This document shows, one piece after another, positions 50,366-59,143 of a DNA stretch of 64,000 nucleotides. The notes under the pieces are model-generated. The model was not told where the DNA came from and did no database searches. It worked only from the letters and a program-made list of their open reading frames with translations. The translations under genes were made by a program, and so were the position numbers. The stretch is from Candidatus Desulfaltia sp. (lineage in GTDB: Bacteria > Desulfobacterota > Desulfobacteria > Desulfobacterales > ETH-SRB1), in NCBI GenBank assembly GCA_030656555.1, contig JAUSPN010000045.1, positions 1 to 64,000 on the forward strand, read 5' to 3'. Position 1 is the stretch's first letter, and each line of letters starts with the position of its first letter.

Positions 50366-51448
50366 TTATTCCTTGCCGGTGACACCGGCTTCTTCAAAAG
50401 TAAGCATGTCTGTAAAAATACGCACAGCGCCTTCAATTATACACATAGCAAGCGCACCGCCGGTACCTTCTCCAAGGCGCATGCCAAGATCGAGAATCGG
50501 TTCAAGCTTAAGATGCTTCAACATCAACCTGTGGCCAGGCTCTTCCGAGCAATGCCCGGCGAACAGGTAATCCACAACCGCAGGACAAAGTGCGTGGGCG
50601 ACAAGCGCGCCGGCAGTTGAAATAAATCCGTCAATTACTACAGGTCGTTTATGATATGCACCGGCCAGAATGCACCCTGCAATGCCGCCGATCTCGAAAC
50701 CTCCGAGTTTTGAAAGAACATCGAGGCCGTCTTTCCTGTTTGGCTGATTTATCTCGATTCCTTTGCGTATCGCTTCCTGCTTTCTGAAAAGACCTTTATC
50801 ATCCACACCTGTACCGCGGCCGACCATCTCTTCTATGAGACTACCTGTAAGTACTGTCCCGATGGCAGCAGAAGGGGTAGTATTGCCTATTCCCATATCA
50901 CCTGTGCCAAGAATCTGTACCCCTTTATTAAAAAGACCGGCGGCCAGTTGAAACCCTGTTAATATGGACTTTCCCGCCTCTTCACGGGTCATGGCAGGTC
51001 CCCGGGAAAGATTGGCAGTGCCTTTTGCCACCTTTTTTATAAAAAAACGATCCCTTCCGTTTAGTGTGGCAGGATCAATATCGGAAACAACACCCATATC
51101 AACTACAAAAACATCAGCATTAACCTGACCTGCAAGAACATTAATGCCTGCGCCATTGTTTAAAAAGGTTTTTATCATCTCGCCTGTTACTTCCTGGGGG
51201 AAAGCGCTTACCCCTTCCTTCACAACGCCGTGGTCTCCGGCCATGACCATAAATGCTTTGCGCTCTATAGAAGGTTTAAGGGTTTCTTGGATACCGCATA
51301 AACGTTCCGATATGTCATGCAGCCTTCCAAGAGCCCTGGCAGGCATCAGCAGTTGAGCCGTTCTCTCACGCGCCTTTTTTATCCATTTTTCATCAACAGG
51401 TATAATCTGTTTTACAATCTCAACCAATCCGATATCTTCTGAAACCAT
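50366..51448 (-). CDS. cobT: Nicotinate-nucleotide-dimethylbenzimidazole phosphoribosyltransferase
   Basis: CobT activates the lower ligand base by exchange with NaMN, giving alpha-ribazole phosphate or an analogue. MVMAGDHGVVKEGVSAFPQ near 67-85, GDMGIGNTTPSAAI near 175 and the catalytic Glu region RLGEGTGGALA near 326 are present. Length 360 aa is typical. It stands alone, 250 bases from its neighbours; no riboswitch is seen. NadC at 11.4 kb supplies its nucleotide. Confidence 0.95.
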   Translation of the reverse strand: MVSEDIGLVEIVKQIIPVDEKWIKKARERTAQLLMPARALGRLHDISERLCGIQETLKPSIERKAFMVMAGDHGVVKEGVSAFPQEVTGEMIKTFLNNGAGINVLAGQVNADVFVVDMGVVSDIDPATLNGRDRFFIKKVAKGTANLSRGPAMTREEAGKSILTGFQLAAGLFNKGVQILGTGDMGIGNTTPSAAIGTVLTGSLIEEMVGRGTGVDDKGLFRKQEAIRKGIEINQPNRKDGLDVLSKLGGFEIGGIAGCILAGAYHKRPVVIDGFISTAGALVAHALCPAVVDYLFAGHCSEEPGHRLMLKHLKLEPILDLGMRLGEGTGGALAMCIIEGAVRIFTDMLTFEEAGVTGKE

Positions 51449-51658
51449 TTTCTCTCAACCTTCCAACTATTTTAGGTTCTTCTCCAATTTGGCTGGAGAA
51501 GAGGGTTTAAGGAGATAACCCACTTGTTTTGCCTTAATTAACTACAAATAACCGGGAGATGATCCCAAATTAATAAAAAAAATATAGGTCAATATGAAGA
51601 TGGGTTGGCTTATGTGGTGCAATTTGAAGTGAAATCTATCCCTCTCGTGAACCTTTCT

Positions 51659-53275
51659 CTACATATCTATTTGTTCAGAAAACATTTCCTTTTTTGCGTA
51701 GTCATAAAAAAGACGTTCTTTGATAAACAGATCATAAATATCCGAATCAATATGCTTATCCTTTTTCATATACTCCATGATTTTTATCGCAAGGGAGAGA
51801 TTTATAGGTTGTTTATATGGTCTGTCCTTGGCAGTCAGCGCTTCAAAAATATCAGCAATGACCATAATACGCAACTGAAAAGGCATTTCCTTTGCCGTCA
51901 GACCTCTTGGATAGCCTGATCCATCAAGTTTTTCATGGTGTGATGCAGCGTATTTTGGCACATTTGCCAGTTTTTTGGGAAAGGGGATCTGTTTTAATAT
52001 CTTGAGAGTCATTTCGGCATGGTTTTCTACAATTTTGCGTTCTTCCTCGGTTAGAGTTCCTTTGCGAATGCACAGATTCTTTACCTCGTCCTCAGTAAGA
52101 TAATAATGTTCTTCGTTGTTTAGTGAATAGGTTTTTTTTGCGATATTTTTAACTCTTTTGATTTTGTCATCATCCATAAATTCTTTTGTCTTGTTACATT
52201 CTTTGATAAAATCAAGTTCATCATAGAGCGTTTTTATTTCATCGCCAAGGACCTGCTCAATGCGTTTTATTTTATCCTTGGAATTTTCTTCGTTTATCAG
52301 CAATTCAATTTTCTGCTTCAAATATCTCTTTTTAATTAAGCCTGCTATAAGATTAAATCTGGTTTCAATAAGAAATATACGATCATATATGGTTTCAAGT
52401 TTTGTTGACTTGTCAACCACGTGCTCAGGCGTAGTGATTTTGCCCACATCATGCATCCATGCTGCAAGCCTTAGCTCTTCAATTTCATCTTCATTAAAAT
52501 AAATATCTTTAAACGGACCATCATGAGATTTGTTTATTTCTTCTGCAATCATCATGGTAAGAAAAACTACACGCCTTATATGGCCTCCTGTGTATGGAGA
52601 CTTTTCGTCAATAGCTGTGGCAATGCTTTTTATAAAGGAATAGAATAAATTTTTCAGATCATGGATGAGTTGTGTATTGGTCAAAACAATTGCGGCCTGC
52701 GAAGCAAGGGAAGCGATCAGGTTTACATATTTTGCAGGGAATGACACCACCTTGCCTGTTTTAATATTCTTGGCATTTAATAACTGCAACACGCCAATAA
52801 TATCATTTTCATGATTTTTCATTGGAATAACGAGCATGGACTTTGATCTGTAGCCTGTGGTTGCATCGTATTTTCTCGGGCCGGTAAAATCAAACCCTGA
52901 TGCTTTATAGACATCCGGTATGTTGATGGTTTCACCTGTAAGAGCAGTATATGATGAAACATTGGAATGATTTGGACGTCCATTTATATAAAGAGGAACT
53001 TTCGGCAGGGTAATTTTGTTCCCGCTTGTTCCTCCCATCCTGATTTTCATGGAGTCATTCTGCATTATCTCAAAACTAAGATGCAATTTATCGCCATCGA
53101 CCGTATACAATGTTCCTGCATCAGCATTTGAAAGATCTCTGGCTTCATCAATAATCATTTCCAGCAGCTTGTTGATATTTTTTTCACCAGACAGTGCCAG
53201 CCCTATCTCGGCAAGCTGTTTTATCTGCTTTTGCTGGTTGTTGATTTTCTGATCAAAATCTGACGAAGATGTCAT
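51659..53275 (-). CDS. GAF and HD-GYP domain protein (predicted c-di-GMP phosphodiesterase)
   Basis: Residues about 15-195 are a GAF sensor (NADAGTLYTVDGDKLHLSFE, YRSKSMLVIPMKNHENDIIG). About 215-520 are an HD-GYP domain with the HD pair in AAWMHDVGKI and the GYP signature in HHEKLDGSGYPRGL. About 100 extra residues separate the HD and HHE-GYP parts, longer than in most members. It would hydrolyse cyclic di-GMP, opposing the GGDEF protein at 12.2 kb. Length 538 aa. Confidence 0.9.
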   Translation of the reverse strand: MTSSSDFDQKINNQQKQIKQLAEIGLALSGEKNINKLLEMIIDEARDLSNADAGTLYTVDGDKLHLSFEIMQNDSMKIRMGGTSGNKITLPKVPLYINGRPNHSNVSSYTALTGETINIPDVYKASGFDFTGPRKYDATTGYRSKSMLVIPMKNHENDIIGVLQLLNAKNIKTGKVVSFPAKYVNLIASLASQAAIVLTNTQLIHDLKNLFYSFIKSIATAIDEKSPYTGGHIRRVVFLTMMIAEEINKSHDGPFKDIYFNEDEIEELRLAAWMHDVGKITTPEHVVDKSTKLETIYDRIFLIETRFNLIAGLIKKRYLKQKIELLINEENSKDKIKRIEQVLGDEIKTLYDELDFIKECNKTKEFMDDDKIKRVKNIAKKTYSLNNEEHYYLTEDEVKNLCIRKGTLTEEERKIVENHAEMTLKILKQIPFPKKLANVPKYAASHHEKLDGSGYPRGLTAKEMPFQLRIMVIADIFEALTAKDRPYKQPINLSLAIKIMEYMKKDKHIDSDIYDLFIKERLFYDYAKKEMFSEQIDM

Positions 53276-53595
53276 CTTCTTTAAATCTCCACCTGATTAA
53301 CAAGGCATGTTTTTTAATGAAGCTTGTACCAAATAGTTGACAGTCTTTCAAGGATCATCGGAAATTATTTTTACGTTTTTAATGAGTTCTTTGGCTTCTT
53401 CTTCAGACACATCGAGGTTTTACATCTGATTTGTTTTGACAACATGAATTACCTTCTAAATTCGCCTAAAATGTTGATAGCAACGACTGAATTAAAGATT
53501 ACCCGCCGCCCCGCTGGAATGAGATCTCCGCTTTGCTCCGACAAGCTGCGAGGAATGCGCTCGTTTTTGCGGTTCAAATGATTTTAATGGCTCAA
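53276..53595. other. Intergenic region, possible decayed ORF
   Basis: This 320-base gap has a minus-strand stretch (about 53340-53415) that reads NLDVSEEEAKELIKNVKIIS before a stop and looks coding, but a stop codon lies just upstream, so it may be the end of a dead gene. Near 53505-53575 is text shared with 8345-8392. No regulatory site was recognised. Confidence 0.4.
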
Positions 53596-54441
53596 TCAGG
53601 ATATAAGTTTTGATATTTTTCCGGCAATATCGGCGAAAGCTTTTGTTACCGGAGAATCTTTATATTTTTTCTGAAAGGAAACACCTGTATCACCGCATGA
53701 CACAACATTAAGATCAAAGGGAATTTTACCTAAAAAATTTATTCCTGCTGTTTCAGCAGTTTTCTCTCCACCACCTGATCCAAACAGATTATGTTTTTCA
53801 CCGCAATTGGGGCATGTAAAACCGCTCATATTTTCTATAAGACCAAAAATCTCCATCTTTACGGTTTTACAAAAACTGATTGATTTCCTGACATCTGCAA
53901 GAGCTACCTCTTGCGGTGTGGTTACTATGATTGCGCTGGCATCGGAAATAGTCTGGGCAACGGAAAGAGGTTCGTCACCTGTTCCAGGAGGAGAATCGAT
54001 AATCAAAAAATCAAGTTCACCCCATTCAACATCGGCAATAAACTGTCTGATCGCAGAATGTTTGATCGGACCTCTCCATATTATCGCATCGTCCTTATTT
54101 AAGGTTAAAGACTCTACTGATACAGCCTGGAGGTTTTCAGAAAAGCTCATAGGTATAAGCTTCTGCTTCTGGTTCAGGGTCAGCATCCCTTCAAGGCCGA
54201 GCATTCTGGGAATATCAGGACCGTGCAGATCAACATCCATAATTCCAACCTTATAACCTTTGTCGGCAAGGGCTATGGCAAGGTTAACAGACACGCTCGT
54301 CTTTCCCACACCGCCTTTGCCGCTCATAACAATAAGCTTATTTTTTATTTTTTTTAGAGATTCCTCTATCAGAGCATCATGATCAGATTTTACTCGTTCC
54401 TTTTTAGCCGCGCTACAACTTTTTTTATTAATTATTTCCAT
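53596..54441 (-). CDS. mrp: Mrp/NBP35-type Fe-S cluster carrier ATPase
   Basis: P-loop ATPase of the ApbC/Mrp family that assembles and passes on Fe-S clusters. The deviant Walker A GKGGVGKTS lies near residues 41-49; DVDLHGPDIPRMLG follows, then IIDSPPGTGDEPLS; the cluster-binding CxxC is in FTCPNCG near 210. A cysteine near the N-terminus (KKSCSA) is also present. Length 281 aa. Confidence 0.92.
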   Translation of the reverse strand: MEIINKKSCSAAKKERVKSDHDALIEESLKKIKNKLIVMSGKGGVGKTSVSVNLAIALADKGYKVGIMDVDLHGPDIPRMLGLEGMLTLNQKQKLIPMSFSENLQAVSVESLTLNKDDAIIWRGPIKHSAIRQFIADVEWGELDFLIIDSPPGTGDEPLSVAQTISDASAIIVTTPQEVALADVRKSISFCKTVKMEIFGLIENMSGFTCPNCGEKHNLFGSGGGEKTAETAGINFLGKIPFDLNVVSCGDTGVSFQKKYKDSPVTKAFADIAGKISKLIS

Positions 54442-54515
54442 TATACCTCTCCTGTATTATTGACTAAAAAAGAAAAGCGCCGCAAATGCAGCGCCTAACC
54501 ACCTGAAATCATTGG

Positions 54516-54589
54516 TCGGGGCGAGAGGATTTGAACCTCCGGCTTCCTGCTCCCAAAGCAGGCGCGCTACCAGGCTGCGCCACGCCCCG
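54516..54589 (-). tRNA. tRNA-Pro (TGG)
   Basis: Minus-strand cloverleaf with acceptor CGGGGCG/CGCCCCG and discriminator A, D-arm GCGCAGCCTGGTAGCGC, anticodon loop TTTGGGA with anticodon TGG, and T-arm GGTTCAAATCC. Length 74; CCA not encoded. Confidence 0.95.
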
Positions 54590-54639
54590 ATAATAGATCG
54601 GTTTTCCTATCACGCTTTATCTATTCGCGCAAGTTATAA

Positions 54640-55374
54640 TTATTGATTTTTTTCTGACAAAAAAATGTCTATTGCCTTGCTTATTGCCTTCGCAAATTCA
54701 GACAAAATTTGTGTGTCACACAACTTTTTCTCTTCACCCGGGTTGCTTATGTATCCGATTTCAATAAGTATGGCAGGCATATCCGCCCCTGACAGCACTA
54801 CAAGCGGCACCCCTTCTATCCCGGTTTCCATATGTTTTATCATGTCATTAATATGGGTTTGTGTTAATTTAGCCAGAGCTCTGCTTCTCGTTATATGCCT
54901 TTTTTGAATATCATCCCAGGTTGTCGGATCGTTGTCTGGGCTATAAGTCTCTGATGTTGCGCCGTTAAAAGTTATATCAGTATCCGACATTTCTTTGAAA
55001 TAATATACGGTTATTCCACTTGCTTTATGAAGAAAACTTCCACCAACATGTATGCTGACAAACAGGTCTGCTCCCATATGGTTTGCAACGGCAGTTCTGT
55101 CCGGTATGCTAAGCAGATAATCATCTGTCCTGGTTAAAGACGTTCTGTACTTACTCCCAAGTTCGTCTGCAATCATTTTGGCAAGATTTAGAGTTATTGT
55201 CTTTTCAAACGTTCCGTCCGCTCCCCGGGCGCCTTTGTCATGCCCCCCATGTCCAGGGTCTAAAACAATAATCTTCTTTTCGCCGTAAAATAAATCAAGC
55301 TCTGCATTTCCATTGGTCGCTATAAAGCATATAGACATTAACAAACAGATTATTAAAGCAAATAATGGTTTCAT
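54640..55374 (-). CDS. N-acetylmuramoyl-L-alanine amidase, AmiC type
   Basis: Zinc-dependent amidase_3 enzyme that cleaves peptides from peptidoglycan. A signal peptide covers about residues 1-24. Zinc ligands are His in LDPGHGG, Glu in FEKTITLN and His in SIHVGG; the catalytic Glu is in ILIEIGYISN near the C-terminus. The frame opens at 55419, but the ATG at 55374 starts the signal peptide (MKPLFALIICLLM), giving 244 aa. Confidence 0.9.
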   Translation of the reverse strand: MKPLFALIICLLMSICFIATNGNAELDLFYGEKKIIVLDPGHGGHDKGARGADGTFEKTITLNLAKMIADELGSKYRTSLTRTDDYLLSIPDRTAVANHMGADLFVSIHVGGSFLHKASGITVYYFKEMSDTDITFNGATSETYSPDNDPTTWDDIQKRHITRSRALAKLTQTHINDMIKHMETGIEGVPLVVLSGADMPAILIEIGYISNPGEEKKLCDTQILSEFAKAISKAIDIFLSEKNQ

Positions 55375-55419
55375 CTGATTTGGTATAATAATATTAAAGA
55401 TAAAAGACAAGTGAATCAA

Positions 55420-55752
55420 TTTTGCCTTGACACATATATGATGAATTCGTAAAAAGTCAAATTCTTCATATATTGTTTGATAATATTTTTATGATTATAT
55501 ATATTATTAAATTAAGGATTTTGCAACCGGCTTTAATCTATAACATGGGTTAAGCGGTTCAACGTTCACGGTTCCCGGTTGAAAAGCCCTAACTCACTGT
55601 TAAGAAAAGGATAACGCGGCAATAGGAACGCATATTATGTTTCACCCAATGGGTGAAAGAGACTAATCTGAGCATTGTGTGTTATAAAATTAAGGATGTC
55701 AGTGGTCTATAACCTTTGAACCTTGAACCCTGAAAATGGAACCGATCCCTTA
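55420..55752. other. Repeat-rich gap before tRNA-Leu
   Basis: This gap contains a lone MITE-type arm (55439-55458, TGATGAATTCGTAAAAAGTC) and then the long GTTCAAGG element, copy B. No ORF or convincing promoter was recognised. Confidence 0.55.
55545..55735 (-). repeat. GTTCAAGG-arm intergenic element, copy B
   Basis: Inverse orientation relative to copy A at 2150-2362. Arms are GGTTAAGCGGTTCAACGTTC (left) and CCTTTGAACCTTGAACCC (right), and the core 55629-55713 carries the palindrome TTTCACCCAATGGGTGAAA. It lacks the TAGCCAAT insert seen in copy A. Confidence 0.75.
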
Positions 55753-55839
55753 GCGAGAGTGGCGGAATTGGTAGACGCACTGGACTTAGGATCCAGCTCT
55801 GGAAGCAGAATGGGAGTTCAAGTCTCCCCTCTCGCACCA
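55753..55839 (+). tRNA. tRNA-Leu (TAG)
   Basis: Acceptor GCGAGAG/CTCTCGC, discriminator A and encoded CCA; D-arm GGCGGAATTGGTAGACGC; anticodon loop CTTAGGA with anticodon TAG; a long class II variable arm; T-arm GTTCAAGTC. Length 87. Confidence 0.95.
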
Positions 55840-55867
55840 GTTAAAAATAAAATGAGAAAGGAAAATT

Positions 55868-57205
55868 ATGCAAGTTACCGTAGAAGATATTAACAGTGTA
55901 AAAAAGAAACTTCATATTGAAATCCCAAATGATGTGGTTGTCAAGGAACTTGACCAAGCGTATAAAAACCTCAAAAAAACCGCAAAAATAAAAGGTTATC
56001 GCCCAGGCAAAACGCCCCGCTCGGTTCTGGAGAGATTATTTAAAAAAGATGTGCATTCAGATGTATCATCTAAATTACTTCAGGACTCATTAATTAATAC
56101 AATCAAGGAAAAAGATCTTAAGGTTATTGGAACCCCGAAAATTGATCCACCTGAACTTAATGCAAAAGAACCTTATAAATATGATGCAATAGTCGAGGTA
56201 CAACCGGAAATTGATGAACTCGATTTTAAAGGGTTAAAACTCAAAAAGACTCTGTACAGAGTAAGTGATGAAGAAATGTCTGTGCAACTCAAGATGCTGC
56301 AGAAAAATATGGCTCAGAAAAAGACTGTCGAAGAAGCTCGGCCGGTTCAAAAAGGGGATTTTGCCCTCATAGATTATGAAGGTTTTAAAGATGGAAAACC
56401 ATTTGTCGAGACCCAAAAGACGGAAAACTTTACATTAAAGGTCGGTGATAGTCAAATTTTCAAGGGATTTGATGAACAACTGATCGGAATGAAGCCTGGT
56501 GAAAATAAGGAGATAAATATACATTTCCCTGAAGACTATTTTAATAAGGAACTGGCCAGTCTTGATATAAACTTTCATGTTAAACTCAATGAAATCAGAG
56601 AAGAGATACTCCCTGAAATAAACGATGAATTTGCTAAGAATTTCGGTAAATATGAAACATTGGATCAACTGAAAAATGCAATTTCTGATAACCTGAAGCA
56701 GGGGTATGAAAAAAGAACCGAGCATGAGATTAACGAACAGATCTTTACGGCACTGATAGCAAAAAAGGGGTTTGAAGTGCCGGATACAATGGTTGAATAT
56801 GAGCTAAACGGTATCATGTCAGACATTGAAAGGTCTTTTGCTCACAGCAATACCTCAATGGAAGATCTGGGCCTTTCGAAAGAAAAGCTTTCAGAAAAAT
56901 ATCAGGATACGGCAATAAAACAGGTTAAGCGACATTTAATATTAAACAAGTTGATTGAGCAGGAAAACCTGACCCTTTCTGATGAAGAAATTAATAACGG
57001 CTTCGAGGATATGTCCAAAGTTTTTAATAAACCGCTTGAAGAAATAAGCAACTTTTATAAACAGAACGAGGACAATCTGGAATTATTTAAAAATACACTC
57101 CTTGAAAAAAAATCAATTAAGCTTATTATTGAAAATAGCATTATTGAAAATGTTGAACCGGAAGCTGAGCAGGAAAAAGATGAACCTAAGGACGAGGCTA
57201 ATTAA
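55868..57205 (+). CDS. tig: Trigger factor
   Basis: Ribosome-associated chaperone and peptidyl-prolyl isomerase. The N-terminal ribosome-binding domain contains KIKGYRPGKTPRSVLERLF (a variant of the GFRxGKxP loop) near residues 38-56; the PPIase domain spans about 155-245 (KGDFALIDYEGFKDGKPF); the long helical C-domain ends in an acidic tail. Length 445 aa. AAAGGAAAA precedes the start. First gene of tig-clpP-clpX-lon. Confidence 0.95.
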   Translation: MQVTVEDINSVKKKLHIEIPNDVVVKELDQAYKNLKKTAKIKGYRPGKTPRSVLERLFKKDVHSDVSSKLLQDSLINTIKEKDLKVIGTPKIDPPELNAKEPYKYDAIVEVQPEIDELDFKGLKLKKTLYRVSDEEMSVQLKMLQKNMAQKKTVEEARPVQKGDFALIDYEGFKDGKPFVETQKTENFTLKVGDSQIFKGFDEQLIGMKPGENKEINIHFPEDYFNKELASLDINFHVKLNEIREEILPEINDEFAKNFGKYETLDQLKNAISDNLKQGYEKRTEHEINEQIFTALIAKKGFEVPDTMVEYELNGIMSDIERSFAHSNTSMEDLGLSKEKLSEKYQDTAIKQVKRHLILNKLIEQENLTLSDEEINNGFEDMSKVFNKPLEEISNFYKQNEDNLELFKNTLLEKKSIKLIIENSIIENVEPEAEQEKDEPKDEAN

Positions 57206-57267
57206 ACGTCTCGAAATTTCTACAAATGTAAGCAAAGCGAACTAAGTTTTTTGAAAGGAGAATGTTC

Positions 57268-57885
57268 ATGCCGTTAATACCGATGGTTATAGAACAGACC
57301 AGCAGAGGGGAGCGGGCATATGATATTTATTCAAGGCTTCTCAAGGATAGAATAATTTTTCTCGGCTCTCCGATGAATGATGAAATTGCAAATCTTTTAA
57401 TAGCCCAGCTACTGTTTCTTGAATCTGAAGATCCTGAAAAGGATATAAATTTTTATATTAATTCACCGGGCGGAGTTGTAACAGCGGGCCTTGCTGTATA
57501 TGACACAATGCAATATATTAAACCTGCTATTGCCACGGTATGTATTGGCCAGGCCGCCAGCATGGGGGCACTTTTACTCGCCGCAGGCTCAAAAGGGAAA
57601 CGATATTCTCTTCCCAACTCGAGGATTTTGATCCACCAGCCAATGGGCGGATTCCAGGGACAAGCATCTGATATTGCTATACAGGCCAAAGAAATACTTC
57701 GCATGAAAGATACCTTAAATAATATACTGATGTTTCACACAAACAAGGACTTAGAGCAAATAGGCATTGATACCGACCGCGATTTTTTTATGTCCGGTGA
57801 ACAAGCAAAAGAATATGGAATCATAGATCACGTGATCACCAACAGGGATGATTTTGATCAAATAAAAAAGACGGGGGAGGCGTAA
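57268..57885 (+). CDS. clpP: ATP-dependent Clp protease proteolytic subunit
   Basis: Serine protease that forms the tetradecameric chamber. The catalytic Ser is in [11 protein letters not shown], the His in LIHQPMGG, and the Asp in the expected C-terminal part. A first ATG at 57262 lies too close to the GGAG; the second at 57268 has good spacing and starts the usual [11 protein letters not shown], giving 205 aa. It is followed by clpX after one base. Confidence 0.95.
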   Translation: MPLIPMVIEQTSRGERAYDIYSRLLKDRIIFLGSPMNDEIANLLIAQLLFLESEDPEKDINFYINSPGGVVTAGLAVYDTMQYIKPAIATVCIGQAASMGALLLAAGSKGKRYSLPNSRILIHQPMGGFQGQASDIAIQAKEILRMKDTLNNILMFHTNKDLEQIGIDTDRDFFMSGEQAKEYGIIDHVITNRDDFDQIKKTGEA

Positions 57886-57886
57886 A

Positions 57887-59131
57887 ATGGCAAAAAAAGG
57901 GGATTCAAACAACAATCTCTTCTGCTCGTTTTGCGGTAAAAAACAGGCTGAGGTTGCAAAGTTAATTGCAGGACCCGCAGTCTATATATGCGATGAATGC
58001 ATACGATTGTGCAGCGAAATAATCGCTGAAGAAACTGAAAAAAAGAGGACCGACATTGAGCAAAACTTTACTCCAAAAGAGATTAAAGCCATGCTTGACG
58101 ATTATGTGATTGAACAGGACAGGGCAAAAAAAATCCTCGCCGTCGCTGTCTATAACCATTACAAAAGGCTTTATACCAAAGTTACTGTGGGAGATGTTGA
58201 AATACAAAAAAGCAACATCCTGATTATTGGGCCAACCGGATGTGGCAAGACCCTGCTGGCTCAAACCCTTGCCAGGTTTTTAAATGTCCCGTTTACAATA
58301 GCTGATGCTACAAGTCTGACGGAAGCCGGCTATGTTGGTGAAGATGTTGAAAACATCATACTTTCTTTGCTCCAGAATGCCAATTATGATGTGAAAAGAG
58401 CGGAACGCGGCATTGTTTATATTGATGAAATTGATAAGATTGCGCTTAAATCGGACAACCCTTCCATTACACGGGATGTTTCAGGTGAAGGGGTTCAGCA
58501 GGCATTATTAAAAATCATTGAAGGAACTATCGCCAGTGTGCCTCCCAAAGGAGGAAGAAAGCATCCTCAGCAGGATTTTCTCAAGGTCGATACCTCTAAT
58601 ATTCTTTTTATTTGCGGAGGAACTTTTAACAGTCTCGAAAAGATAATTCAGCGGCGTTTAGGATCCAAAATTATGGGCTTTAGCGCCAACATCAGCAAAC
58701 AAAAGGATAAAAAAATCGGTGAAACCCTGCAGATGGTTCAACCTGAAGACCTGATCAAGTATGGGTTGATTCCTGAATTTCTCGGTCGCCTGCCTGTTAT
58801 AACAACTCTTGACGAACTGGATGAATCTTCCTTAATTAAAGTGTTGCTGGAGCCTGCAAACGCCCTGATCAAGCAGTTTAAAAAGCTTTTTGAAATTGAG
58901 GGTGTAACCCTGAGATTTACAGACAGCGCTCTTTCAGCTGTTGCAAAGGAGGGTTTGAAGCAAAAATCAGGAGCTCGAGGGCTTAGATCTGTTCTGGAAA
59001 ATTGCCTGTTGGACATAATGTATGAAATTCCTTCCATCAAAGACGTAAAAGAATGTGTTGTTGGTGAAGATGTAATTTTAAACAAGGAAGAGCCTATTCT
59101 TCTGTATGAACAAACAAAAAAACGGGCTTAA
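57887..59131 (+). CDS. clpX: ATP-dependent Clp protease ATPase subunit ClpX
   Basis: AAA+ unfoldase feeding ClpP. The N-terminal C4 zinc finger (CSFCGKK and CDECIRLC), Walker A GPTGCGKT near 115, Walker [10 protein letters not shown], the IGF-type ClpP loop (here in [11 protein letters not shown]) and the sensor 2 [10 protein letters not shown] are visible. Length 414 aa. It lies one base after clpP. Confidence 0.96.
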   Translation: MAKKGDSNNNLFCSFCGKKQAEVAKLIAGPAVYICDECIRLCSEIIAEETEKKRTDIEQNFTPKEIKAMLDDYVIEQDRAKKILAVAVYNHYKRLYTKVTVGDVEIQKSNILIIGPTGCGKTLLAQTLARFLNVPFTIADATSLTEAGYVGEDVENIILSLLQNANYDVKRAERGIVYIDEIDKIALKSDNPSITRDVSGEGVQQALLKIIEGTIASVPPKGGRKHPQQDFLKVDTSNILFICGGTFNSLEKIIQRRLGSKIMGFSANISKQKDKKIGETLQMVQPEDLIKYGLIPEFLGRLPVITTLDELDESSLIKVLLEPANALIKQFKKLFEIEGVTLRFTDSALSAVAKEGLKQKSGARGLRSVLENCLLDIMYEIPSIKDVKECVVGEDVILNKEEPILLYEQTKKRA

Positions 59132-59143
59132 GCATAAAAATTT

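Noticed and set aside
50366-51448. cobT as part of the riboswitch-controlled corrin operons
   Set aside because: It lies upstream of the cyclase gene and the cobO leader with its own gaps; no cobalamin riboswitch motif is visible in 51449-51658.
55755-55852. Reading of the tRNA-Leu anticodon as GAT or GGA from the ACTTAGGATC stretch
   Set aside because: Pairing CTGGA with TCCAG fixes the seven-base loop as CTTAGGA, so the anticodon is TAG; the long variable arm also fits leucine.
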